DNA from: Alcaligenaceae bacterium
Lineage (GTDB): Bacteria; Pseudomonadota; Gammaproteobacteria; Burkholderiales; Burkholderiaceae_B
Assembly: GCA_947379755.1 (NCBI GenBank)
Contig: CANCOC010000004.1
Coordinates: 1 to 64,000, forward strand
Length of the DNA: 64,000 nt
Direction of reading: 5' to 3'
Below are positions 27,907 through 38,155 of this stretch, in pieces. Below the pieces are notes generated by a model that saw nothing but the letters and a program-made list of their open reading frames with translations, had not been told where the DNA came from and did not search any database. How positions within the stretch are numbered: the first letter of the stretch is position 1; each line of letters starts with the position of its first letter. A program made the position numbers and the translations under genes.

Positions 27907-30315
27907 ATGTACTGTGCTTCAAAAAGTCTTCAGTCCCTGTCCATTGCGCTGACAGGACTTGTACTCACACTATGCATGCATACCGGCCAGGCCCAGATCC
28001 TGCCCGGCTCGCAACTCTTTAATCCTGCAACAAAGACCAGCAAAGACAGCAAGGCAGGCGCAAAAGTCACCTCACTGACTGGTGCACAGCTGTCACTGCG
28101 CACTGTCGCAGAAATTGATGCGCAACAGTCAGAAATGCAAGCAAGACTGGACACGACCAAGTCTGAACTGAACAAAACCCAGAATGCGCTCAAAGACATT
28201 CTGCCTTCCGATACGGCCGCACGCGAAACACTTAACGAGCGCATCAGCTATTTACAAACGCAGTCTGATGGCTACAGCCAGATTGTTGACACATTAAAAG
28301 ACCTGCGCAGACTCAACGACAAAGTCACCCGTACACAGAAAGAATACGATAGCTGGCAACCCCCCGCAGGTGCAGCCCCCTGGCGCCTCTCGGTTGGAGA
28401 TGAAGTCCAGCTTTCAATTTTGCAAGTTCAGTATCAGATTCAGCACCTGGATCAACGTCTCGGCATTCTGGACGAACAGATCCTTGACCTCAAAAAAGCA
28501 CACTCTCAGATCGAAGTTGATTTGCGCCAGGTGAGCAACAAGACAGAGCCCACTTCAACATCAACAATCCTGCCCCCAGGGCGCTCGGCAGAAGCCCTGC
28601 AGCGCCGGATGGAGCTCAACAATAGCGAGATATCTTTAACCGTCATCGACAAAGATACGGTCATGACCGAGCGGCTGATTGCATCGATCCGGCTGTCTAC
28701 TCTCAAAAAGACATGGGCATACTACGACAACCAGTTTGAATTTTCTGATGAAGACCTCAGGGTCATGCTGGCGGATCTGGATAAACAGATTGCCACGCTT
28801 CGCAGCAAGGAGCTGCAAGCCAGCTCAAAGATCAACCGGACCCTTGATCAGGCCGTCGTCGCAAAATCACAGCTGGAGCAAGCGCTTGCATCACCCACAG
28901 CAACATCAGAAACGCTGACCCAGGCAAAAAACACCTTGCGGATGGCTGATATTCAGGCCGAAGCCGCACGTATCGAGCGTGAAAAATATCGCGCGCTGAT
29001 CGAACTCGTCAATCTTCAGATTCAGCTCTGGAAAATCAGACACAATATTTACTCTCCAAACCAGACGGCAGCAGACTTCCTGACCGCTAAAACACAACAG
29101 CTCAACCTGGTCCGACGACTCGATCAAGGTCAGCAATACCTGACGCAGATGATTGCAGAAAAATCACAGTCGTCATTTGATATCAATGAACAACTTAAGA
29201 CCGCACAATCCAATACTGAAAAAGCCTTTTTAACAAGCCTGACCAAACCCATCACCGAGCAGCTCGATAATGCACGCTCGGTATATGCGGAAGTCGGCCG
29301 CGTCAAACAATTGCTGCAAATCACCAACGAAGAGATCAACAGTAAAGAGTCTAATCGCAGCATCAGCCAAAAACTGGATGCCTTGCACGGTATCGTCTGG
29401 TCGGCCGCAAAAACCGTATGGAACTACGAGATTTTTGCAGTCGATGACAGCATTCTGGTCGATGGTCGCGAGGTCAAGCTCAAACGCAGTATCACGATTG
29501 GTAAAAGCGTCGGTGCGCTGGCCATTCTGATTATTGGTTTTATGCTGATCACCGGACTCATCCGGCGCACACTGGCGCTGGCCGTTAACAAAGCGAATCT
29601 TGGTGCAAGCAAATCGATCGTGATTGGCCGCTGGCTCACGCTGCTTGCCGGAGTCACGCTCATCATTTCAGCGTTTAATCTGGTTGAAATCCCGCTCAGT
29701 GCCTTTGCCTTTTTTGGTGGTGCACTGGCAATTGGCGTTGGTTTCGGAACTCAGAATTTGCTGAAAAATCTGATTAGTGGTGTCATGCTGCTAATTGAAA
29801 AACCCATCCGGATCGGAGATCTGGTCGAGATTGATGGCATCACAGGCACCGTCACTTCGATTGGCATTCGGTTCTCCACTATCCACGGCGCGCAAGGAAC
29901 CGACACGCTGATTCCAAACAGCGTGCTGGTCGAGCAAAAGCTGGTGAACTGGACATACTCCACTCCAGATATCCGCAAAGAGCTGCTGGTCACCGTCGAT
30001 GCTGGCTCAGACACACAAAAAGTCTGCGACTTGCTTCTTAAGGTGAGTCTTGACCACCTTTCTGTGATGCGGACACCTGGACCGTTGGTCACACTAGAAG
30101 ATTTTGGCGACAATGGCCTGGTGTTTAAATTGCAGTGCTGGATGAAAATCCAGCCTGGCTTGAATCCCAATGTGGTTCTGAGCGAAATGAGATTGAATAT
30201 TCTGCAGAAGTTCAATGCTGCTGGCATCAAACTGCCATTTCCACAACGCACGGTGCAGTTTGATCAGAACAGCCCGATCCAGGTGCATATCAATCCAACA
30301 GAAACAACATCCTGA
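27907..30315 (+). CDS. Large mechanosensitive channel of the MscS family
   Basis: An 802-residue inner-membrane protein expected to open under membrane tension. A signal peptide (about 1-30) leads to a long Gln/Lys/Glu-rich periplasmic region with coiled-coil segments (about 60-500). Hydrophobic helices follow (about 535-620), then the MscS pore and beta domain, with FFGGALAIGVGFGTQNLL, KPIRIGDLVEIDGITGTV and TLIPNSVLVEQKLVNWTY. The layout resembles the MscK class with a shorter membrane part. It is cotranscribed with YggT and convergent with the next lipoprotein gene. Confidence 0.92.
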   Translation: MYCASKSLQSLSIALTGLVLTLCMHTGQAQILPGSQLFNPATKTSKDSKAGAKVTSLTGAQLSLRTVAEIDAQQSEMQARLDTTKSELNKTQNALKDILPSDTAARETLNERISYLQTQSDGYSQIVDTLKDLRRLNDKVTRTQKEYDSWQPPAGAAPWRLSVGDEVQLSILQVQYQIQHLDQRLGILDEQILDLKKAHSQIEVDLRQVSNKTEPTSTSTILPPGRSAEALQRRMELNNSEISLTVIDKDTVMTERLIASIRLSTLKKTWAYYDNQFEFSDEDLRVMLADLDKQIATLRSKELQASSKINRTLDQAVVAKSQLEQALASPTATSETLTQAKNTLRMADIQAEAARIEREKYRALIELVNLQIQLWKIRHNIYSPNQTAADFLTAKTQQLNLVRRLDQGQQYLTQMIAEKSQSSFDINEQLKTAQSNTEKAFLTSLTKPITEQLDNARSVYAEVGRVKQLLQITNEEINSKESNRSISQKLDALHGIVWSAAKTVWNYEIFAVDDSILVDGREVKLKRSITIGKSVGALAILIIGFMLITGLIRRTLALAVNKANLGASKSIVIGRWLTLLAGVTLIISAFNLVEIPLSAFAFFGGALAIGVGFGTQNLLKNLISGVMLLIEKPIRIGDLVEIDGITGTVTSIGIRFSTIHGAQGTDTLIPNSVLVEQKLVNWTYSTPDIRKELLVTVDAGSDTQKVCDLLLKVSLDHLSVMRTPGPLVTLEDFGDNGLVFKLQCWMKIQPGLNPNVVLSEMRLNILQKFNAAGIKLPFPQRTVQFDQNSPIQVHINPTETTS

Positions 30316-30333
30316 CCGACCGAGGCTTTTGTC

Positions 30334-30780
30334 TCAGTTGGGCAGGACCCGTGTGACACCTGAGCCACTGATGACTTGCACGCGCTGGTTCAGTTTGATG
30401 CTGACATCCGACTGCTGTGTAATCGTGCGGATCTCGCCGTTATCGAGCCGCACAGTGATCTCAAAACCATCCGTCTGACCGGAGTGCTCTTCGGTTGTAT
30501 CGCCTGCAAGGTTGCCAAGAACCGCTCCCCCCACCTGCGACAGCGAACGTCCGGCAGAGCCTGCAGGCTGTGAGGCACGCTCCTCACTTAAATAGATCGC
30601 TCGCACGTTGATGACGATCCCGTTGCGGGCGATCTGTTCACGCGAGCTTGCAGGCCGGTCACCTGCGGCACCTGATGAAGGCGTGCTGGTCTGAGCACAC
30701 CCCACCACGCTCAGCACGCACACGAGCACCATCCAAAAACATTTTGTATGACGTGGATCAGACAAAAAAATAGAAGGCAT
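30334..30780 (-). CDS. Putative outer-membrane lipoprotein with a glycine-zipper-like segment
   Basis: A 148-residue protein with a signal peptide ending in SVVGC (lipobox-like). A short helix-prone GGAVLGNLAGD glycine-rich stretch follows in the middle, then a beta-rich C-terminal half (GFEITVRLDNGEIRTI). This resembles SlyB/Pcp-type envelope lipoproteins. The ATG at 30780 was chosen because AGGGG stands seven bases upstream. It is the last gene of the aroQ-acc-prmA run. Confidence 0.82.
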   Translation of the reverse strand: MPSIFLSDPRHTKCFWMVLVCVLSVVGCAQTSTPSSGAAGDRPASSREQIARNGIVINVRAIYLSEERASQPAGSAGRSLSQVGGAVLGNLAGDTTEEHSGQTDGFEITVRLDNGEIRTITQQSDVSIKLNQRVQVISGSGVTRVLPN

Positions 30781-30814
30781 GATCGTACCCCTGCATTCAA
30801 ACATGAATCAAAAA

Positions 30815-31756
30815 CTAGCCAGGCAAATGCAGGCCAAACTGCGCATGCAGCTGGGCACTGATCTCAGCACGGTTCGGGGCATGGTTTTGAGGCCCGCGCG
30901 AAGCAATCTTGATTGAACCCATCAAATTACCAAGCTTGCACGCATCGCTCCACCCCCAGCCTACAGTCAAACCATAGAGCAACCCGGCGCGATGTGCATC
31001 ACCGCAACCTGTTGGATCCACCACGCCGCTTGGTGTGACGGGATCGATATGCTCCTGGTGACCATCCGTGTACAGCGTCGCTCCGTTCGCACCGCGTGTG
31101 ACGACGACGGCTTGCAGACCTTCGGCCAGCTGGGCAATCGAGCGCTCAGTACGCTGTTCAACCACGCTCGCCTCGTAATCATTGACACAGAGCACTTGCG
31201 CGAGCGAGAGCATGTGCAGGATGTCTTTGCCATCAAACAGGGGCATGGCCTGACCCAGATCAAAGATAAATGGAGTGCCCTGGGCATGCAAACGCTCTGC
31301 GTGCGCCAGCATGCCGGCTTTTGAGTCCGGAGCCACAATGGCCCAGGGAGCCTGATGACCCGTCAAGTCATTCTGTGACGAGTGCTCCATCGCACCAGGG
31401 TGAAAGGCCGAGATCTGATTGTCATCCAGATCGTTGGTAATAAAGCATTGCGCCGTCAGGGTATCGGGAATCACACGCATCATGCTGACGTTAATGCCAA
31501 GCTGTTCAAAGCGCTGGATATAGTCCGAGGCATCCTCACCGACTGTCGCAATGGGAACAGGTTGACCGCCAAGCAAATTCAGGTTGTACGCAATATTGCC
31601 TGCGCAGCCGCCAAACTCGCGTCGCATGCTTGGCACCAAAAACGATACGCTGAGCGCATGAATGCGATCAGCCAGAATATGGTCTTTAAAACGCCCTTCA
31701 AACACAGCGATCGTATCGAACGCAACGGAACCACAAATCAGTACGGGAGCTGTCAT
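30815..31756 (-). CDS. PfkB-family carbohydrate kinase (adenosine kinase-like)
   Basis: A 313-residue ribokinase-fold sugar or nucleoside kinase. FGGCAGNIAYNLNLLGG near the N-terminus is the substrate-lid signature, and DPTGCGDAHRAGLLYG is the second PfkB signature with the catalytic Asp and anion hole. Burkholderiales homologues at this locus are often called adenosine kinase, but the substrate cannot be read from sequence. Of two nearby ATGs I chose the second (31756), because GAGG lies seven bases before it but only one base before the first. It follows the DUF3426 gene closely. Confidence 0.9.
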   Translation of the reverse strand: MTAPVLICGSVAFDTIAVFEGRFKDHILADRIHALSVSFLVPSMRREFGGCAGNIAYNLNLLGGQPVPIATVGEDASDYIQRFEQLGINVSMMRVIPDTLTAQCFITNDLDDNQISAFHPGAMEHSSQNDLTGHQAPWAIVAPDSKAGMLAHAERLHAQGTPFIFDLGQAMPLFDGKDILHMLSLAQVLCVNDYEASVVEQRTERSIAQLAEGLQAVVVTRGANGATLYTDGHQEHIDPVTPSGVVDPTGCGDAHRAGLLYGLTVGWGWSDACKLGNLMGSIKIASRGPQNHAPNRAEISAQLHAQFGLHLPG

Positions 31757-31765
31757 GCTCATGCC

Positions 31766-32722
31766 TCAAGGAAAAAATTTATCGAGTTGAAAACCATTAA
31801 TCTGCAACCCAGTCACCGTAAACGGCAACGAGAGATTGACTTCCTGCCCTGCTGCAAAAGCCTGATCAGTCAGACTGGAGGGCAAGTATTGATAAGGAGC
31901 GATGATCTTGCGAACGACCGTTGTGCCCGAGGCATCTTTGAGTTCAAGGGTCAAATGCGGCCAGGGCTGGTTCTTATCATACCGGTTACGCATCGTGAAG
32001 CGAAGCGTCAGCTCCGTTGGCTGACCTTCCTGCGTCTGCCCGGCGGATTGCTGTAAAGAAGACGCATCAATAGAGATCCGCTCAAGATGGCGAGTCAAGG
32101 AGATGTCACACCCCAGCCGCGCACAGGCACTGAGCAAGAGTGGCTGCATACTGGGCAAGCGGGTCACGATTTCATTACGATAGATGTATACGCCCTGGGC
32201 AAGCAGGGCAAGCAACGCCAATCCGGCAGCCATGCTCCACAAGATCTTCACAAACAGGCCTGGCCCCTCGTCTGCCATCAGAAAATCAGGCTGCCGCCCC
32301 ATCGCCATCAAATGCGGCTCGCGCCTTCTGGTTTCGCCCTGAACGCCTGAGGCCTGCTGAACAGGCTCCTGTTCAGCAAAAAACTCGACACTCGATCGGC
32401 TGCGCATCACGGCAGGCGCTGGCTGTGGTGGTTCCGGGGCAAGGTATTGTTCAATGCGAACAGAGCTATCCATACGTGGTGCGACAGTCGGCTCAACCGG
32501 CATGTATGAAGGTACTGATGCTGGCGCATGCGCATCCTGTGAAACTTCCGAAGGCTGGGAGGCACGGGTTGTCAGCGTGGGCAGATCATTTTCGAGGTTG
32601 GCATAGCCATCAAAAATTTTGGAGCATGTCCCGCAACGTACCAGCCCGTCATTGAGGCTCAACTGTTCCGGCGAAACCAGAAAGTCATTCTGACATTTGG
32701 GGCAGCGCGTCACAAGACTCAT
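31766..32722 (-). CDS. Zinc-ribbon and DUF3426 domain membrane protein
   Basis: A 318-residue protein. It opens with an MJ0042-type zinc ribbon (CPKC at about 8-11 and CGTC about 20 residues later), then a Pro/Ser-rich linker. One transmembrane helix follows at about 165-185, then a periplasmic DUF3426 domain ending in LPFTVTGLQINGFQLDKF. Function is unknown; the family is widespread in Betaproteobacteria beside prmA, as here. It starts 9 nt after prmA. Confidence 0.88.
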   Translation of the reverse strand: MSLVTRCPKCQNDFLVSPEQLSLNDGLVRCGTCSKIFDGYANLENDLPTLTTRASQPSEVSQDAHAPASVPSYMPVEPTVAPRMDSSVRIEQYLAPEPPQPAPAVMRSRSSVEFFAEQEPVQQASGVQGETRRREPHLMAMGRQPDFLMADEGPGLFVKILWSMAAGLALLALLAQGVYIYRNEIVTRLPSMQPLLLSACARLGCDISLTRHLERISIDASSLQQSAGQTQEGQPTELTLRFTMRNRYDKNQPWPHLTLELKDASGTTVVRKIIAPYQYLPSSLTDQAFAAGQEVNLSLPFTVTGLQINGFQLDKFFP

Positions 32723-32731
32723 GACAACGCC

Positions 32732-33634
32732 CTAGGGCTTGGTGCCTGCGAGGCACACCCAGCCATCGCGGGCCTGCCAGACAGACATTGGCAGCCATGC
32801 CGCATAGGCTGCGGCAACTTCCTCAGCCTGACGTTCAAGAACGCCAGACAAAATCAGCTGCCCGCCTGGGCGCACACGACCGGCCAGCATTGGAGCCAGC
32901 ACTTTGAGCGGATTGGAAAGGATATTCGCAACAACAACGTCGAACTGTCCGTCCTGCAACCCATCGGGCAGCATGGACGCTACCGTCACACCGTTGGCAA
33001 TCGCGTTATCACGCGTAGACTGGACAGCTTGCTCATCGATGTCGACACCAACCGTGCGCAAGGCGCCCAGCATGGATGCAGCGATCGCGAGAATACCTGA
33101 ACCACAACCATAATCCAGTACCGTTGCCTGCGCGGGCAGGCAGTCCGCCAGCCACTCCAGACATAAGTGCGTAGTGGGATGACTGCCGGTCCCAAATGCG
33201 AGGCCTGGATCAAGCTGGATCGCAATGCGATGAGGCTCGGGTGTTGCCGGCATCTGATCAGCGTGCCAGCTTGGCACAATCAGAATGCGTTGACCAACAG
33301 AGATGGGACCGAATTGCGACTGCGTCAGGCGCACCCAGTCTGCATCAGGGACGTCACGCAGATGCCATGGCAGCTCAGCAATGGGCCCCGTGTCCTGCAA
33401 CGCAGCCTCAAGCATTTGCTCTGGATCTGCACCATCGGCAAGCAAGACGACCAGGTGATTGCGCATCCAGGCCTGCGAGTTGGGCTCACTACCCGGCTCA
33501 CCAAACAATGGTTGCTCAGCCTCCGTGTCAAGATCTGCATCCTCGACAGAAACTGAGAGCGCGCCAGCCTCAAGCAGCGCATCTGAAAGCGATTCAGCAA
33601 AAGAACCCGGGCAAAGCAATACCATTTCACGCAT
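32732..33634 (-). CDS. prmA: Ribosomal protein L11 methyltransferase
   Basis: SAM-dependent enzyme that trimethylates lysines and the N-terminus of L11. The 300-residue protein has the SAM motif VLDYGCGSGILAIAASMLGA, the LDPGLAFGTGSHPTT signature just before it, and the catalytic VVANILSNPL. An ATG three codons downstream is an alternative start. It lies 54 nt after accC in the same direction. Confidence 0.97.
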   Translation of the reverse strand: MREMVLLCPGSFAESLSDALLEAGALSVSVEDADLDTEAEQPLFGEPGSEPNSQAWMRNHLVVLLADGADPEQMLEAALQDTGPIAELPWHLRDVPDADWVRLTQSQFGPISVGQRILIVPSWHADQMPATPEPHRIAIQLDPGLAFGTGSHPTTHLCLEWLADCLPAQATVLDYGCGSGILAIAASMLGALRTVGVDIDEQAVQSTRDNAIANGVTVASMLPDGLQDGQFDVVVANILSNPLKVLAPMLAGRVRPGGQLILSGVLERQAEEVAAAYAAWLPMSVWQARDGWVCLAGTKP

Positions 33635-33688
33635 GACGATTTCCGCTCATCCGGTTGACCTGCCCGGGTTGATCCAGCACACAGCCGG

Positions 33689-35035
33689 TCAAGGACGGGC
33701 TGCCAGTTTTTGTTCCAGATAATGAATACTGGTGCCGCCTTCTACAAAGCGGGCATCCACCATCAATTCACGATGCAGGGCAATATTGGTTTTAATACCT
33801 TCGACCACCATTTCAGACAAGGCAATCGTCATACGCGCGACAGCCTGTGCCCGCGTATCACCATAGGTGATGACCTTGGCAATCATCGAGTCGTAGTGTG
33901 GCGGTACAAAATAACCATTGAACACGTGTGAATCAATCCGCACTCCCGGACCACCAGGTGTATGCAGATTAGTGATCCGTCCGGGGCTGGGGACAAAATT
34001 GAAGGGATCCTCAGCATTAATCCGGCACTCAAGCGCGTGGCCTTTAAAGGTGACGTCACGCTGACGTAAAGTAAATTTCTCGCCTGCAGCCACCAGGATC
34101 TGCTGCTGCACCAGATCAATCCCTGTAATCAGTTCGGTCACAGGGTGCTCGACCTGAATGCGAGTGTTCATCTCGATAAAATAAAACTCACCATTTTCAA
34201 ACAGGAATTCAAACGTACCTGCACCGCGATACCCCATCTTGCGGCATGCCTCGGCACAACGCTCGCCGATGCGCTCAATCAGTTTGCGCGGGATCCCTGG
34301 AGCGGGCGCCTCTTCAATGACTTTCTGGTGACGACGCTGCATCGAGCAGTCGCGCTCGCCGAGCCAGACCGCATTGCGTTCACCATCAGCCAACACCTGG
34401 ATCTCGATATGACGCGGATTTTCCAGATATTTTTCGAGGTAGACCTCGGGATTGTTAAAGGCGGCACCGGCCTCAGCCTTGGTCATCGTCACGGCGTTGA
34501 GCAAAGCGGCTTCGGTATGCACCACACGCATGCCCCGTCCACCGCCGCCGCCGGCGGCCTTGATAATGACCGGGTAACCGACTTCGCGTGCCGTGCGCAG
34601 GATTTCTGCCGGATCATCAGGCAAGGCGCCTTCTGATCCAGGTACGACGGGCACGCCCGCCACGATCATGGCCTGCTTGGCGCTGACCTTGTCACCCATC
34701 AGACGAATGGTCTCCGGGCGCGGCCCAATAAATACAAAGCCACTTTTTTCGACACGATCGGCAAAGTCGGCATTTTCGGAAAGAAAACCGTAGCCAGGGT
34801 GAATCGCTTCTGAATCAGTGACCTCAGCGGCCGCGATGATTGCAGGCATATTGAGGTAACTGTCACGCGAGGCGGCGGGCCCGATACAAACAGACTCATC
34901 GGCCAGACGCACATACTTGGCGTCCCGGTCAGCTTCTGAATGAACAACGACAGTCTTGATACCCATTTCGCGGCATGCCCGCTGAATACGCAAGGCAATT
35001 TCGCCACGGTTGGCGATCAGAATTTTTTCAAACAT
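33689..35035 (-). CDS. accC: Acetyl-CoA carboxylase, biotin carboxylase subunit
   Basis: ATP-grasp enzyme carboxylating the biotin on AccB, the first half-reaction of fatty acid synthesis. The 448-residue protein starts with the canonical [18 protein letters not shown] therefore used the ATG at 35035, not the in-frame TTG nine bases upstream. The glycine-rich ATP loop [10 protein letters not shown] and the [13 protein letters not shown] segment are present. It begins one base after the accB stop (TGA-T-ATG), so the two are translationally coupled. Confidence 0.98.
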   Translation of the reverse strand: MFEKILIANRGEIALRIQRACREMGIKTVVVHSEADRDAKYVRLADESVCIGPAASRDSYLNMPAIIAAAEVTDSEAIHPGYGFLSENADFADRVEKSGFVFIGPRPETIRLMGDKVSAKQAMIVAGVPVVPGSEGALPDDPAEILRTAREVGYPVIIKAAGGGGGRGMRVVHTEAALLNAVTMTKAEAGAAFNNPEVYLEKYLENPRHIEIQVLADGERNAVWLGERDCSMQRRHQKVIEEAPAPGIPRKLIERIGERCAEACRKMGYRGAGTFEFLFENGEFYFIEMNTRIQVEHPVTELITGIDLVQQQILVAAGEKFTLRQRDVTFKGHALECRINAEDPFNFVPSPGRITNLHTPGGPGVRIDSHVFNGYFVPPHYDSMIAKVITYGDTRAQAVARMTIALSEMVVEGIKTNIALHRELMVDARFVEGGTSIHYLEQKLAARP

Positions 35036-35036
35036 A

Positions 35037-35495
35037 TCAGGCAATCACGAATAGAGGTTGGCCATATTCAACCGGCTCACCGTTTTCAACCAGGATCTCT
35101 TTGATCACGCCTGTTTTATCCGCCTCAATTTCATTGAGGAGCTTCATCGCTTCGATGATGCACAGCGGCTCGCCTTCTTTGACCGCCTGGCCAACCTGAA
35201 CAAAAGCAGGTGAGCCAGGGTTGGGAGAACGATAGAATGTTCCGACCATAGGCGATTTAACAGTATGACCAGTCGGCGCAGCTGGAGCGGCAGGCGCGGC
35301 AGCGCTGGCTGCAGCGGCATCGGCTGCAGCTGGAGCCGCAGGAGCCGCAGCGGGTGCGGGTGCGTAGGCAACAGGCTGCACGGTTTGAGAAAACTTGACA
35401 ATGCGAACCTTGCCCTCGCCTTCGGTAATCTCGAGCTCGGCAATGCCAGACTCCGCAACCAGGTCGATCAGGGTTTTAAGTTTTCTGAGATCCAT
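35037..35495 (-). CDS. accB: Acetyl-CoA carboxylase biotin carboxyl carrier protein
   Basis: Carries biotin between the carboxylase and transferase subunits. In the 152-residue protein an N-terminal helix (1-35) is followed by an Ala/Pro-rich swinging linker (about 42-76) and the biotinyl domain. The biotin lysine is Lys118 in [13 protein letters not shown]; the second position after the Lys is Leu where Met is more usual, a mild variation. It lies between aroQ (41 nt) and accC. Confidence 0.97.
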   Translation of the reverse strand: MDLRKLKTLIDLVAESGIAELEITEGEGKVRIVKFSQTVQPVAYAPAPAAAPAAPAAADAAAASAAAPAAPAAPTGHTVKSPMVGTFYRSPNPGSPAFVQVGQAVKEGEPLCIIEAMKLLNEIEADKTGVIKEILVENGEPVEYGQPLFVIA

Positions 35496-35536
35496 AGTAT
35501 TTCCGTAAAGTTTTTAATGAACCAGCGTTTGAGTGA

Positions 35537-35983
35537 TCAGGCTGGCTGGACGTGCTGCACGGCGAACCGCACAGCGGCCTCGTAGCCCTGTGGGCCAAGA
35601 CCCGCCACCACACCAAGCGCCAGATCTGACAGGTATGAGTGATGACGAAAAGCTTCTCGCTGATAGACGTTGGAAAGATGCACTTCGACAAAAGGAATCT
35701 TTACTGCTGACAGGGCATCGCGGATTGCAACACTCGTATGTGTATAAGCACCCGCATTGATCACGATGAAATCCGTACCATCCAGGCGAGCAGCCTGTAT
35801 GCGATCAACCAGCTCACCCTCATGATTACTTTGGTACGTATCCAGACTGGCACCCAGGCTCGAAGACAGACCACCCAGCCGGGCGTTAAGCTCGGGGAGC
35901 GTGGTATGACCATAGAGATGTGGTTCGCGCGAGCCCAGCAAATTCAGGTTGGGGCCATGCAAAACCAGGATGCGTTGTGCCAT
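35537..35983 (-). CDS. aroQ: Type II 3-dehydroquinate dehydratase
   Basis: Third step of the shikimate pathway. The 148-residue dodecameric-type enzyme has [20 protein letters not shown] with catalytic Tyr24, [16 protein letters not shown], and the VEVHLSN motif. Its position just upstream of accBC is conserved in many Proteobacteria. Another shikimate gene, aroE, lies at 40990. Confidence 0.97.
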   Translation of the reverse strand: MAQRILVLHGPNLNLLGSREPHLYGHTTLPELNARLGGLSSSLGASLDTYQSNHEGELVDRIQAARLDGTDFIVINAGAYTHTSVAIRDALSAVKIPFVEVHLSNVYQREAFRHHSYLSDLALGVVAGLGPQGYEAAVRFAVQHVQPA

Positions 35984-36045
35984 ATAAGAATCAGCTATCT
36001 ATCTAAACAGAGCTCTTTTTAAGCTAAAACCCGCGATTTGTCTAC

Positions 36046-36633
36046 TTACGTCCTTGATTTTGTAACAAGTGACTCAACCTGGGTACGTAGCGCATCAGGT
36101 TTGACCTGACCCAGAACTGTATCGATCATGTTGCCTTCTGCATCAAACATGACGGTAAAAGGCAGTCCACCCGAGGGGTTACCCAGCTCTCTCATCATCG
36201 AAATTCCTGCATTACCGGCAATCAGCAAGGGATAAGAAACCTTGATTTTATCTACAAATTGACGGATATTGTCTACAGTATCTATGCCGATACCAACAAA
36301 ATGAACTTTCTGAAAGGTCTGAGCCATTAAATCAAGATCTGGCATCTCCTGGACACAAGGTGCACACCAGGTCGCCCAGAAATTGACCACGATCGGCTGG
36401 CCAAGAAACTGCTTAAAGGCCACCTCACGACCGGACAGGTCAGGCAGCGTCGACTCCAGTAGCGCGCCCGGATTCAAGGTAGTCCTTGGAAGCGTCGTCC
36501 CAGCCGTTGCCGCGCGATTCGCCTGAGGCGCTTTGCGCGATGACTCTCGCCAGGCCAGCCAGCCCGCGCACGCCATGGCCGCGAGCCCCCCCGCCCCAAA
36601 TATGATCGTTCTTCTCTTCATGCGTTCAATCAT
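36046..36633 (-). CDS. TlpA-family thioredoxin-like protein
   Basis: A periplasmic, membrane-anchored disulfide reductase or redox protein of about 195 residues. A basic N-terminus and one hydrophobic helix (IIFGAGGLAAMACAGWLAW) are followed by a thioredoxin fold with WATWCAPC as the active site and SGGLPFTVMFD containing the cis-Pro. Two ATG codons, at 36633 and 36621, are possible and neither has a clear ribosome-binding site. A role in cytochrome c maturation or in general thiol reduction is possible, but no partner is adjacent. It is divergent from mpl. Confidence 0.88.
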   Translation of the reverse strand: MIERMKRRTIIFGAGGLAAMACAGWLAWRESSRKAPQANRAATAGTTLPRTTLNPGALLESTLPDLSGREVAFKQFLGQPIVVNFWATWCAPCVQEMPDLDLMAQTFQKVHFVGIGIDTVDNIRQFVDKIKVSYPLLIAGNAGISMMRELGNPSGGLPFTVMFDAEGNMIDTVLGQVKPDALRTQVESLVTKSRT

Positions 36634-36749
36634 AACGCCGAGGGCATGGGAACGGGACAATTCATCCCATCGCGATCCGGGAACCTGTCAAAGCTATGCA
36701 GGGGCGCCCACAAGGCATCTCCCTCTACAATGCGGACAGGAGATTGTTC

Positions 36750-38120
36750 ATGCACCTGCACATACTAGGAATTTGCGGCACCTTCATGGGTGGACTGGCG
36801 TTGATCGCGCGCGCGGCCGGACATCGTGTCACCGGGTGTGACGCGGGTGTCTATCCCCCCATGAGCACTCAGCTGACCGAACAAGGCATCGATCTGATCG
36901 AAGGCTTTGGCCCCGAACAGCTCGATCTGAAACCCGATTTATTTGTAATCGGTAACGTCGTGTCGCGTGGCAACCCCCTCATGGAAGCCATTCTGAATGA
37001 AGGGCTGCCTTATGTCTCCGGTCCGCAATGGCTCGGCGAACATGTATTGAGCGGCCAGCACGTCCTGGCTGTTGCAGGTACACACGGCAAAACCACCACC
37101 AGCTCAATGCTGGCCTGGATTCTGCAATCTGCAGGAAAGTCTCCAAACTTCCTGATCGGTGGCGTTGCCCCAGGATTACAGGTCTCTGCGCGCTTTGATC
37201 CTGCTTCTGCGCTCTTTGTGATTGAGGCCGACGAATACGATACGGCGTTTTTCGATAAACGCTCAAAGTTTGTCCACTACCGCCCCCGGACCGCGATCCT
37301 CAACAACCTTGAATACGATCACGCTGATATCTTTCCCGATCTCGCTGCAATCGAAACACAATTCCATCACCTGCTGCGCACAGTGCCGGGCCAGGGACAA
37401 GTGATCCTTCCCGCCCGGGACGCGGCACTCGAACGTGTTCTGGCGCGCGGCTGCTGGTCTGAGGTGGTTCGAACAGGCGAGACTTCCGGCTGGCATACAC
37501 AAACAATCGATGCACAAAGCTTTGATGTGTATCAGGGCATGGAATGTATTGGACGTGTGCACTGGGAACTGACTGGTGCCCACAATTGTCATAATGCACT
37601 GGTCGCGATTGTCGCAGCCGCACACGTCGGCGTCGGAGCGACACGCAGCATTGAAGCGCTGTGCAAATTTTCAGGCGTCAAGCGACGCATGGAAGTCCGC
37701 GGCACGATCAACGGCGTCACCGTCTACGACGACTTTGCCCATCATCCGACGGCCATCCGTACGACTCTGGACGGACTGCGCGCACAAGTCGGTACCCAGC
37801 GTATTTTGGCCGTTCTGGAGCCTCGTTCAAATACAATGAAGCTTGGGACCATGGCGGCGCGCCTGCCCGAAGCACTCGCCGCTGCAGACCTTGTATTCTG
37901 TTTTGGTGAGCGCACGGGCAAACAGGCGCTCGGCTGGGATCCTGCCCACGTCCTGTCTGCGCTGGGCGCGCGCATGCAGTCACACGACCAGATCGACCAG
38001 ATGGTCACTGCCATTGCCCAGGCCGCCCGACCAGGTGACCACGTCCTCATCATGAGCAATGGTGGCTTTGGTGGTATCCATCAGCGCCTGCTCGACACCC
38101 TTGGCTCAAGTGCAGCCTGA
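36750..38120 (+). CDS. mpl: UDP-N-acetylmuramate:L-alanyl-gamma-D-glutamyl-meso-diaminopimelate ligase
   Basis: Mur-ligase family enzyme that reattaches recycled murein tripeptide to UDP-MurNAc. The 456-residue protein starts MHLHILGICGTFMGGLA, the Mpl-type nucleotide loop (G-T-F-M instead of the MurC G-I-G-M). It has the ATP loop GTHGKTTTSSML and DDFAHHPTAI. ATG at 36750 has GGAG seven bases upstream. With anmK in the same window, murein recycling is well represented. Confidence 0.97.
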   Translation: MHLHILGICGTFMGGLALIARAAGHRVTGCDAGVYPPMSTQLTEQGIDLIEGFGPEQLDLKPDLFVIGNVVSRGNPLMEAILNEGLPYVSGPQWLGEHVLSGQHVLAVAGTHGKTTTSSMLAWILQSAGKSPNFLIGGVAPGLQVSARFDPASALFVIEADEYDTAFFDKRSKFVHYRPRTAILNNLEYDHADIFPDLAAIETQFHHLLRTVPGQGQVILPARDAALERVLARGCWSEVVRTGETSGWHTQTIDAQSFDVYQGMECIGRVHWELTGAHNCHNALVAIVAAAHVGVGATRSIEALCKFSGVKRRMEVRGTINGVTVYDDFAHHPTAIRTTLDGLRAQVGTQRILAVLEPRSNTMKLGTMAARLPEALAAADLVFCFGERTGKQALGWDPAHVLSALGARMQSHDQIDQMVTAIAQAARPGDHVLIMSNGGFGGIHQRLLDTLGSSAA

Positions 38121-38155
38121 ATAAAGCGGCTCACGTATCACAACCGGAATCCAGA